From Clostridia bacterium (GTDB lineage Bacteria > Bacillota > Clostridia > Saccharofermentanales > Saccharofermentanaceae), in assembly GCA_024403735.1 (NCBI GenBank), contig JAKSRG010000014.1, positions 1 to 62,997 of the forward strand: DNA of 62,997 bases. The letters are read 5' to 3'. A program made the position numbers and the translations under genes. Shown here in pieces: positions 1 through 8,676 of this stretch (position 1 is the stretch's first letter; each line of letters begins with the position of its first letter). Below the pieces are notes generated by a model. It had not been told where the DNA came from and did no database searches. It saw only the letters and a program-made list of their open reading frames with translations.

Positions 1-2
1 GT

Positions 3-899
3 GTAACAATCTCTCCTATTTCTGCATTCTCTCCACGTAAGGGTCTTGCATGTATTAACCAGGAGAAAATCACATGTTTCCATGGCGTACCTACAATGTT
101 CATTGCTATGCTTGGTCACGAGAACTTCCCAACAACTGATTTCTCTCACATGAGAACAGGTATCATGGCTGGTTCTCCATGTCCTGTTAAGACAATGGAA
201 GAGGTTATCGAGAAGATGCATATGCCAGAGATCGTTATTACATACGGTCAGACAGAGGCATCTCCTGCTACAACAATGAGTAAGACAACTGATACTATTG
301 AGCAGAGAGTTAATACAGTAGGTCCTTCACTCTTTGGTGTTGAGACAAAAATTGTTGATCCTGAGACAGGTGAGGAGCTTCCTGACGGAATGCCTGGAGA
401 GTTCTGTGCTCGTGGTTATAACATCATGAAGGGCTACTATAAGATGCCAGAAGCTACAGCAGCAACTATCGATAAGGATGGTTGGCTCCATTCTGGTGAC
501 CTTGCTCTCAGAAGACCTGAAGATGGATACTATAAGATTACAGGACGTATCAAGGATATGATTATCCGTGGTGGTGAGAACCTCTATCCAAAGGAGATTG
601 AGGACTTCCTTTATACTCATCCAAAGGTTCAGGATGTTCAGGTTATCGGTGTTCCTGATAAGGATTACGGTGAGGAAGTTGATGCTTGTATCATTCTTAA
701 GCCAGGTGAGGAAGCAACTGTTGAGGAGATTAAGGAGTTCTGTCTTTCACATATGGCTAAGCATAAGTGCCCAAGATATGTTGACTTCGTTGATTCTTTC
801 CCAATGAATGCTGCTGGTAAGATCTTGAAGTACAAGATGAGAGAAGAAGCAGTTGAGCGTCATAATCTTGGTGATGCTAATAAGATTGTTACAGCATAA
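3..899 (+). CDS. Acyl-CoA ligase (AMP-binding enzyme), 5' end outside window
   Basis: The reading frame is open from base 3, so only the last 298 residues are visible. It is the C-terminal half of an adenylate-forming fatty-acid/medium-chain acyl-CoA ligase, which activates a carboxylate with ATP and passes it to CoA. Seen in order: the HGVPTMF stretch, TYGQTEASP (A5 motif), GWLHSGDLA (A7), GRIKDMIIRGGENLYPKEIE (A8 hinge) and NAAGKILKYKMR with the A10 catalytic lysine. The first 16 visible residues match the region before HGVPTMF in the family only loosely, but the frame is uninterrupted. A strong terminator follows, so it ends its transcript. Two other ligases of this superfamily lie in the window, but they are not close copies. 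Substrate cannot be read from the sequence. Confidence 0.9.
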   Translation, partial: VTISPISAFSPRKGLACINQEKITCFHGVPTMFIAMLGHENFPTTDFSHMRTGIMAGSPCPVKTMEEVIEKMHMPEIVITYGQTEASPATTMSKTTDTIEQRVNTVGPSLFGVETKIVDPETGEELPDGMPGEFCARGYNIMKGYYKMPEATAATIDKDGWLHSGDLALRRPEDGYYKITGRIKDMIIRGGENLYPKEIEDFLYTHPKVQDVQVIGVPDKDYGEEVDACIILKPGEEATVEEIKEFCLSHMAKHKCPRYVDFVDSFPMNAAGKILKYKMREEAVERHNLGDANKIVTA

Positions 900-972
900 T
901 TTTCAAATGAAAATATATTGATACTATTTCGTATTGAATAAGATTTTATAAGTTTTATACTTAAGATGTAGA

Positions 973-1003
973 AGCACAGATGTGAAAGCATCTGTGCTTT
1001 TAA
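973..1003 (+). terminator. Rho-independent terminator after the acyl-CoA ligase
   Basis: Perfect 10-bp stem (973-982 with 989-998), 6-nt loop, then TTTTAATTT. It lies between the ligase stop and the next ribosome site. Confidence 0.85.
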
Positions 1004-1030
1004 TTTGCATATTTTTAAGGAGGAAAACTT

Positions 1031-1627
1031 ATGGAATACTCAGTATTCTACAATTCTAAAACCAGAAGTTATGCTATGAAGCAATCTTCAGGAATTCTTG
1101 ATCCATGTTCAGTTGTTAGAACATTTAGCTGTAATAATTACTACGATGCACTTAAGCAGTGTTATGAGATTACAAATGAAATTATTTCACTTAAAAAGAT
1201 TCCTGTTGTTATAATCGATTATCTTGAAGAACCAGTTTATACATCTGTTTACAACAGTATTAACGAATTTCGAAGGATAGTATCTGGTAATATTGAGATT
1301 GTAAATCTGATTGATGCTAATAGTATTGATGTGATTTGCTGTGAGGAAGGGAAGTTCAATAGATTACCGCTTAACAGATCTGTATTAGATGGTAGTAAAG
1401 TAATTGATGTTATAGCAGGAACAATGATTATTACAAAATCTGATGAAGAGGGAGCAACTCTAGGATTAACTCATAGAGAAATTGATTTAATTCATAGTTA
1501 TTATTACTATCCTGAAGTATTCAATATCTCTGATAATGATAATAGTATTAGTGTTATTAAGGTATCTACTGAGGCTGCTAAGATAATGAAACAAAACTTA
1601 GTATCAAATGTCTCAATTATTAAATAG
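1031..1627 (+). CDS. DUF3846-like protein of unknown function
   Basis: This 198-residue soluble protein has no signal peptide or membrane segment. Residues about 85-145 (GNIEIVNL, CCEEGKFNRLPLNRSVLDGSKVIDVIAGTMII) follow the DUF3846 pattern: a strand, an 'EEGK..LP.NR' turn, then a hydrophobic 'D.IaGt.ii' strand. That family is often seen in phage and plasmid proteins, though nothing else here looks mobile. The start has a near-perfect ribosome site (AAGGAGG, 8 nt upstream). It is followed after 35 bp by a membrane protein gene on the same strand, probably co-transcribed. Function unknown; the family match is from memory of the pattern. Confidence 0.7.
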   Translation: MEYSVFYNSKTRSYAMKQSSGILDPCSVVRTFSCNNYYDALKQCYEITNEIISLKKIPVVIIDYLEEPVYTSVYNSINEFRRIVSGNIEIVNLIDANSIDVICCEEGKFNRLPLNRSVLDGSKVIDVIAGTMIITKSDEEGATLGLTHREIDLIHSYYYYPEVFNISDNDNSISVIKVSTEAAKIMKQNLVSNVSIIK

Positions 1628-1662
1628 TATGTTATTATATTTATTATTTATAAGGAACATTT

Positions 1663-2142
1663 ATGAAGAGTAATAGACAAGGCAAAACAAATAAACCTAA
1701 ATCAACACCAGTAGTGAACGATGAAAATTTCTTCGTTTCTGTTTTGTCATGTATTCATAGAACTAATGTAAGATTCTTTATGAATTTACCTCTTAGATTT
1801 AAGAACTTTGTTATCAGAAAATATAATGATTATAAGAATAAACCTAAGAGAACTGAGATTAATAAAGTATATGTTCTTGTTGGTTATACAACTAAGAAGA
1901 ATCTTGATAATAGATTTAATAGTGAACATTTAATGATTGTATTCAGAAGAATACTATTAATTTTCATTTTCTTGCTTTTGTTAATTATAACTTTGAATTG
2001 GATAAGACCTTTGATTGAAGTAGATCAGTATAAGCAGGTATTTGGAGTTGAAAATGTTGATGACATTACTTCAAATGATCCATTTTATTCTGAATTAGAT
2101 TCTTCAACTTCTAATGAACAATCAAACAATTATGACAAATAA
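1663..2142 (+). CDS. Small single-pass membrane protein, unknown
   Basis: A 159-residue protein not recognised as a family member. The N-terminal ~85 residues are basic (many Lys/Arg/Asn), one hydrophobic helix runs about 93-117 (FRRILLIFIFLLLLIITLNW), and the tail is acidic and Ser/Asn-rich. The charge pattern suggests the N-terminus faces the cytoplasm and the tail is outside. It begins after AAGGAAC. Placed 35 bp after the DUF3846-like gene, it probably shares that transcript. No function can be assigned. Confidence 0.6.
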   Translation: MKSNRQGKTNKPKSTPVVNDENFFVSVLSCIHRTNVRFFMNLPLRFKNFVIRKYNDYKNKPKRTEINKVYVLVGYTTKKNLDNRFNSEHLMIVFRRILLIFIFLLLLIITLNWIRPLIEVDQYKQVFGVENVDDITSNDPFYSELDSSTSNEQSNNYDK

Positions 2143-2227
2143 GTCGTAGCTTACTTTCATTTTTGAGTAGAAAACATTCATTTTTTAATAAGATAATAAT
2201 ATTTTTTGCATTTTTTGATAATGAGTG

Positions 2228-2254
2228 TTGCAAAATTCTCAATTAAGTTATAAG
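2228..2254 (+). promoter_or_regulatory. Possible gdhA promoter
   Basis: TTGCAA (2228-2233) and TATAAG (2249-2254) are separated by 15 bp, shorter than ideal. It lies in the AT-rich 175-bp gap upstream of gdhA; the next 60 bp would be a leader without visible structure. Confidence 0.35.
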
Positions 2255-2296
2255 ATTTTTAAGATAAACTATTTAAGTTAGTTATTTAGTCATTGA

Positions 2297-3670
<1,374 letters not shown>

Positions 3671-3699
3671 TTAGTGAATTTAATAATTCATATATAACT

Positions 3700-3729
3700 A
3701 AGGTGTAGTTTTTACTACACCTTTTTTAT
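3700..3729 (+). terminator. Terminator after gdhA
   Basis: Perfect 10-bp stem 3700-3709 / 3714-3723, TTTT loop, T-rich run after the stem. Confidence 0.9.
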
Positions 3730-3794
3730 TGCTATAAATCTATTCAGGACACATATGTTATGCATATGTGTTCTTTTTATTTAGGAGAAATATT

Positions 3795-6233
3795 ATGAAA
3801 AAGTATTTAAGATCTTTTATTGGAATATTCCTGGTGCTTACAGTTGTAATATTTCAATTTCAATCAATATTTGCTGTGTCTGAATTAGACAGACTTACTT
3901 TTACAGTGTATAGCTTGGGCGGTGCTAATGATGAGATGGGTTATGGTAATGGAACAGAATGGGGAAGAAGTGAACTTATCTTACATGACTGTGTTCCTAA
4001 TTCATCTTTTGGTGTCAAATCATCTGATCATATTGCAATTAGATTTTCAGTAGAGAATGAATGTCAGCCATTTTATTGTATTGAAATTGGAGGACATTTG
4101 TCAGATTACAATGGAGAGGATTATACAAAGAATAATTCTAACTACTGGGATAACATCAATAACGGAAAACTTAATGGTGATGAGATTAATAAATTTCTTG
4201 GCTTAATTCTGTACTATGGTTTCCATGATGAATTTACTTATACTGATGGCAGTCTTTGGAACGTTAATTATGCTAATAATGTTGATAATGTGAATAAATA
4301 CATTGCTACACAGTTACTTGTATGGGAAACTGTATATGCATATAGAGATTCTTCATTTAGTTATGTAAGCTGGCCAAATCTAAATAGACCATTAGATTAC
4401 ATCGCTACATCTCCAAATTATAATGAAATTATGGACTACTATAACTATATTGTTTATAAGGTTCAAAAATCAGATTGTATTCCTTCATTCATGTTTAAGA
4501 CCGCTGAAGAGGCAATAAGTAATCCTTATGAGATTGAGTATTCTCCAGCACAGCAATTATATGCTAGTAAAAAAGAAGATAACTATTCGATGCTCTCTAA
4601 TTTTAAATTAAGTAACAATAATTCTAGAGTTTATACTAATGTAATTGATGATTATTTGTATGTCTCATTTCCAAAACATACTGACGTTACTAAAGATAGT
4701 CCTGAACTAGTTAGTCTTTCAGATAGTAGTTTTATTACAAGCTCATCAGTTGTTACATGGTCCAGTAGTACAAAACAAAATGGAATAACTTGGGGAACAA
4801 CAGTTAGTGTTCCAATCAGTGGTTATGCTGCGTTTTATCCAGGAAAGTATAAAGAGCCTGAATTAGGTAGTATACAGATTACAAAGACAGGTGATGCATT
4901 TACTTCAACCGAAATATCTAATAATGGAGAATATGAGCTTACTAAACCTGTATTTGGTCAGATTAAACTTGATAATGTATCATTCACTCTAAAAGCAAAG
5001 AGCGACATATATATTGATGAAGAACTTCAGTATGAGAGTGGAACAATTATTGAAACTGTAACAACAGATAGTAGAGGAATTGCATGTTTTCAAAATCTTG
5101 GAAGTGGATTATTTGAAATAACAGAAGAGAGTAATCTGAACGATAACTATATAATTAATAGTGAACCAATACTTATTAATCTTAATTGGGATATAAATAC
5201 TAATCTAATAGATTGTAAAGAAACATCGCTCAATAATGATTATCAAACTGTGAAGATTAAAGGTGAAAAACAGTTTGAAACGTTGAATAGTAATATTTCT
5301 ATTAGCATTGAGAATGAAATGAGTAAAGTTGTTATTGGATTGTATTCTAATGAGGATCTCACAGGAAAAAATGGCGCAAAAATCAGTAAAGATACTTTAA
5401 TAGACATATGTTCACCAGATGCAAATGGAGAATTCATTTTTGATACAAAACTTCCTGATGGAAAATACTATATTAAAGAATTAAAGGGAAGTGATTTCTT
5501 TATTATAGATGATGAGATTCACTATATAGATACAGAATGTGATGAAAATAGCACTATATCTGTAAATGCATCAGATGCGATTGTAAACAAGACTAGCTAT
5601 ATTATAGGACACAAGCTTACAAATGACGATGAACCCGTTAAAAACGCTGTTATAGGCCTTTACAGTGATATTGAATGTAAGAATGAGTTAGATCGTACAT
5701 ATTCTGATGAAAATGGAGAGTTTATATTTACAGGATTGGCTTTAGGAGACTACTATATAAAAGAAATTGAGGCTCCTGAAGGCTATGAACTTAATGATGA
5801 AGTGTTCTATATTAGTTTGATTACTGGTGTAGAAACTGAAATAGTAATTGTGAATAATCCTGTTTATTTTGAGCCAGAACCAACTCCAGAACCTACACCA
5901 GAAATAACACCAGAAGTAACACCAGAAATCACACCTGAGATTACACCTGAAATAACGCCTGAACCGACTCCAGAAATTACTCCAACAAATACACCAAGTC
6001 CAACACCAACTGAAATTCCAACTGAAACTCCAGTACCAAGTTTGACACCAGAACCAACACCAGATGATCATTCAGAAAATCCGCCACCAAAAAAATCTGG
6101 TCCACCAGTTACAAGTACTGGAGAAAAAATTTCATTAACACATGCTTTAGGAAAATCAATTTTATTATCATTAGCATTAACATTCATCATCACAAAACTG
6201 TACATTAAAGTTGTTTCAAAATTAACTAAATAA
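3795..6233 (+). CDS. Thioester-domain / Cna-B cell-surface protein with noncanonical sorting signal
   Basis: An 812-residue secreted surface protein, probably an adhesin. The start at 3795 is chosen over 3768 because AGGAGA precedes it and a signal peptide follows (residues 1-27, ending SIFA). A thioester-type domain shows FYCIEIG with Cys95 and ATQLLVWE with Gln173, the pair that forms the internal Cys-Gln thioester in Gram-positive adhesins. Three SpaA/Cna-B-like beta domains follow (roughly 355-475, 480-595, 605-690); the last has the typical YYIKEIEAPEGYELND turn. Residues 693-755 are Pro/Thr/Glu-rich, as in wall-spanning stalks. The C-terminus has PVTSTGE (771-777), a hydrophobic helix (785-805) and a basic tail. 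This mimics a sortase signal, but the LPXTG box is not standard. No sortase gene is in the window. Confidence 0.85.
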   Translation: MKKYLRSFIGIFLVLTVVIFQFQSIFAVSELDRLTFTVYSLGGANDEMGYGNGTEWGRSELILHDCVPNSSFGVKSSDHIAIRFSVENECQPFYCIEIGGHLSDYNGEDYTKNNSNYWDNINNGKLNGDEINKFLGLILYYGFHDEFTYTDGSLWNVNYANNVDNVNKYIATQLLVWETVYAYRDSSFSYVSWPNLNRPLDYIATSPNYNEIMDYYNYIVYKVQKSDCIPSFMFKTAEEAISNPYEIEYSPAQQLYASKKEDNYSMLSNFKLSNNNSRVYTNVIDDYLYVSFPKHTDVTKDSPELVSLSDSSFITSSSVVTWSSSTKQNGITWGTTVSVPISGYAAFYPGKYKEPELGSIQITKTGDAFTSTEISNNGEYELTKPVFGQIKLDNVSFTLKAKSDIYIDEELQYESGTIIETVTTDSRGIACFQNLGSGLFEITEESNLNDNYIINSEPILINLNWDINTNLIDCKETSLNNDYQTVKIKGEKQFETLNSNISISIENEMSKVVIGLYSNEDLTGKNGAKISKDTLIDICSPDANGEFIFDTKLPDGKYYIKELKGSDFFIIDDEIHYIDTECDENSTISVNASDAIVNKTSYIIGHKLTNDDEPVKNAVIGLYSDIECKNELDRTYSDENGEFIFTGLALGDYYIKEIEAPEGYELNDEVFYISLITGVETEIVIVNNPVYFEPEPTPEPTPEITPEVTPEITPEITPEITPEPTPEITPTNTPSPTPTEIPTETPVPSLTPEPTPDDHSENPPPKKSGPPVTSTGEKISLTHALGKSILLSLALTFIITKLYIKVVSKLTK
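5871..6062 (+). repeat. Degenerate Pro-Thr-Glu codon repeat
   Basis: Inside the surface protein, short units encoding TPE(I/P/V) recur (CCAGAAxTAACA-like). The antisense strand shows a Trp/Phe/Cys-rich open frame that is only a shadow of this repeat. Such tracts often vary in length between strains. Confidence 0.75.
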
Positions 6234-6248
6234 GAATTAGAAGAGGAG

Positions 6249-6284
6249 CTGACAAGAGAAGTAGATTTATACTTCCTTGTCAGA
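6249..6284 (+). terminator. Hairpin after the surface protein gene
   Basis: GCTGACAAG pairs with CTTGTCAG around a paired AGAAGTA/TACTT core, with an outer AAGAATT/AATTCTT pairing. The T-run after it is weak, so this may be a processing stem as much as a terminator. Confidence 0.6.
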
Positions 6285-6298
6285 ATTCTTATTTATCT

Positions 6299-6328
6299 AA
6301 TTCGGTATAATTCCAATTTTACCGAATT
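6299..6328. repeat. Inverted repeat AATTCGGTA / TACCGAATT
   Basis: Perfect 9-bp arms with a 12-nt loop, 15 bp after the preceding hairpin. No T-run follows on either strand, so its role is open (operator, mRNA stem or remnant). Confidence 0.5.
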
Positions 6329-6734
6329 GAGAAGGGATAATTTTGCTTTTGATGATTAATTATATGTATTTGAAAACTCCTGGTATTGCGATATTTTCAT
6401 GCTTTCTACAGTTTTCTATAAATTATCGTTATTTGATGTTTATTTATCCTTGTATAATTTTTATATTCGGAATTCGTATTTATATTTGTAATCTAATCAT
6501 TATTAGTTTTTTCTTGAAGCTTTTAAAATCTTAATTCTGATTCCATTTATACTTAACTGATTATTTGATTGTAGTTCTTTCTACAGTTGTTTCTTTTTAA
6601 TGTTATACCAATTCTATTTTTCATACATTGTCATTATCAATTTTAATTAGCTGGTACTTAATATCTGACGATTAATGATCAACTGAGATTTTTTCTTTAT
6701 ATAGATTTGCTACTCTTAGATTTTTTCCAAAACA
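6329..6734. other. Long AT-rich intergenic stretch without a supported gene
   Basis: Between converging genes. A 63-codon open frame (6343-6534, +) is rejected: it has no ribosome site and its Ile/Phe/Tyr-heavy composition reflects base composition. No tRNA, rRNA or known riboswitch core was recognised. It contains small imperfect stems such as GTAG-TTCTTT-CTAC near 6571. Confidence 0.6.
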
Positions 6735-6762
6735 AAAGCAGATGATATTTCACCTGCTTTCT
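6735..6762 (-). terminator. Terminator of the PAS/GGDEF pair
   Basis: On the - strand, AAAGCAGGTGA pairs with TCATCTGCTTT (one mismatch) around a 4-nt loop and runs into TTGTTTTGG. The + strand copy also has a pyrimidine run, so it could act both ways. Confidence 0.65.
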
Positions 6763-6798
6763 TCTTCTCAAATTTAATACTTTGATAATCAAAGTATA

Positions 6799-8676
6799 TT
6801 ACATTCTGTCACTAATCAAATAGTAGTGATCATCATTATTATGTCTTCGATATGCTTCCTTAAGGCACTCCAATGAATTATTTAGAATATCTCTAGCATC
6901 TTCATTTGGCTTAGGAATATAAACTGCACCATAAGCAATATATTTATCATCATCATCAATATTTGAATTGAAATATGCATTATATGTGATAATTACAGAG
7001 CTAGTAAACACTGATGAATCGTGTCTGTCTCTGAATAACTGGCATATAACTACATCATTATGAATTAAGCAAATAGGCTCATTATCATGAATAATTCTAT
7101 TCACACCTCTAGAAAGAGACTTAACTAATTCAATTTTATTCTCAGCTTTCTCGATGTTTGTTAATGAGAAAATACATACGATAAACTGATTATTTAAAGC
7201 TATTGATTCATCTAATCTTGTTAGGAATGATTGCATTGTTAATGCACCAACACTTAGATTAAAACGAGCATTAGCTTCAGCATATTTTGATACATCCTGA
7301 ATTGAGATAAGCGTTCTATCATCATCGAGAGGTTTTGCTTGAATACGAAGTAACTTACCGAATTTAGACTTATATTCAAATGATTTCTCACTATCTGTAT
7401 TCATAGTGATTAATCGCTCTGCAGGACAGTTCATACATGGTTCTTGTCTGCCAGCAAGTCTTTCATAGCAGCGTTTTCCTTTATCATTCATGAAAGGAAT
7501 TACACGCTGAATATTCTTAGAATTCTCAACAATATTAAATGTTTTATTATCGATAATATAGTAAGTTGAATTAAGCTTAGCAAATACCTGTTGAGTTATT
7601 GAATATCTATCTTTATCAGAATTAGAGTTTAGATCAATAGCTTCTTCAGATGAATCATAGTTATCAATATCAGAGATTAGACCAAAGAATCCTGATAGTG
7701 ATTTAGAGTCGATATCTGAAATCTCTTTTTCTTCTGGGAAGAAAACTTCAGCTGTGTTTTTACCAGCTTTTTTAGCATAATACAGAGCCCAATCAGCATA
7801 GTCAAATAGATGATCAAAATCAAAACTATGCAATGGATATAATGATATACCAATACTTAATGTTACATTAATACCATTAAATAGAGGAATCTTTGAAGCT
7901 TCTTCTAAGAGAATTTTCGCGAAGTTCATTGAATCTATAGCTGTAGATTTGCCTTTAATAAAAATGCAGAATTCATCGCCACCAATACGTCCAACATAGT
8001 TATTTGCTGGAGTTGTTTCTTTTAATAGACTTCCAACTTTACGAATAATTTCATCACCAAACATATGGCCCTTCGTATCATTAATAGTCTTAAAATTATC
8101 AATATCAATGATATAAAATGAACCACCATATGACGCATTAGATGTATCATCAAGATACTGCTGAACATTAGAAATGAAACTTTGCTTATTTAGTAATCCT
8201 GTTAAAGAATCAAATTCTGCCATCTTAACAAGATCTTCTTTGCGTTTAATTTCTTCAGTAATATCAAGAGTTTTACCAATTACTTTATATGGGTTTCCTG
8301 CATCATCAAATAACGTATAACCAGTATTTCTTACCCATACAAACATAGCATTATTTACAACTTGGCGATAGTCATAACTAAAGTAATCATCGCCATTGTC
8401 CATGCTAGCGCAATAGGCATCAAAAATATGCCAATCATCTGGATGAATAAGATTCCAATTATGCATTTGATTCTGATAATCAGTTACAACTTTATTATCC
8501 TCAGCATAACGACCATCTAGTTTACGCTGGAGAACAAGTGTCTTATTCGCAATATCATATTCCCAAATTGCACAATGTTCGTATTCCTTTACATAATTCA
8601 TACGAACTTTAGCACACTCAATTTCGAACTCTAACTGAGCTACTTGACTTATAAGTGAAAGCATATTATCAGCCAT
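6799..8676 (-). CDS. PAS-GGDEF-PAS signalling protein (diguanylate cyclase), copy 2
   Basis: Probable soluble diguanylate cyclase that makes c-di-GMP from two GTP. Start at 8676 (ATGGCTGA) follows GGAGG and overlaps the end of the upstream paralogue by 8 bp, suggesting coupled translation. Order in 625 residues: short coiled coil (1-30); PAS_3-like sensor (about 35-150); GGDEF domain with intact GGDEF at 232-236; a second PAS-like domain with the C-X10-C-X2-C motif CYERLAGRQEPCMNCPA; and a C-terminal region (about 480-620) that looks like a worn-down second GGDEF domain, with HNDVV where the signature should be. The RxxD inhibitory site is absent (PANN at that position). The ligand of either PAS domain is unknown. 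Confidence 0.85.
   Translation of the reverse strand: MADNMLSLISQVAQLEFEIECAKVRMNYVKEYEHCAIWEYDIANKTLVLQRKLDGRYAEDNKVVTDYQNQMHNWNLIHPDDWHIFDAYCASMDNGDDYFSYDYRQVVNNAMFVWVRNTGYTLFDDAGNPYKVIGKTLDITEEIKRKEDLVKMAEFDSLTGLLNKQSFISNVQQYLDDTSNASYGGSFYIIDIDNFKTINDTKGHMFGDEIIRKVGSLLKETTPANNYVGRIGGDEFCIFIKGKSTAIDSMNFAKILLEEASKIPLFNGINVTLSIGISLYPLHSFDFDHLFDYADWALYYAKKAGKNTAEVFFPEEKEISDIDSKSLSGFFGLISDIDNYDSSEEAIDLNSNSDKDRYSITQQVFAKLNSTYYIIDNKTFNIVENSKNIQRVIPFMNDKGKRCYERLAGRQEPCMNCPAERLITMNTDSEKSFEYKSKFGKLLRIQAKPLDDDRTLISIQDVSKYAEANARFNLSVGALTMQSFLTRLDESIALNNQFIVCIFSLTNIEKAENKIELVKSLSRGVNRIIHDNEPICLIHNDVVICQLFRDRHDSSVFTSSVIITYNAYFNSNIDDDDKYIAYGAVYIPKPNEDARDILNNSLECLKEAYRRHNNDDHYYLISDRM

Noticed and set aside
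1..50. The reverse strand reads like part of an AMP-ligase (RGENAEIGEIVT), hinting at an inverted or chimeric contig end
   Set aside because: The + frame is open and continues into HGVPTMF with plausible family residues (FSPRKGLACINQEKIT), so the reverse reading is probably chance. An assembly join at the edge cannot be excluded from 50 bases.
5742..6071. 109-codon open frame on the - strand, Trp/Phe/Cys-rich
   Set aside because: Antisense of the Pro-Thr-Glu repeat of the surface protein; composition and lack of a ribosome site rule it out.
6343..6534. 63-codon open frame with hydrophobic composition
   Set aside because: No ribosome site, no family resemblance; typical of AT-rich intergenic DNA.
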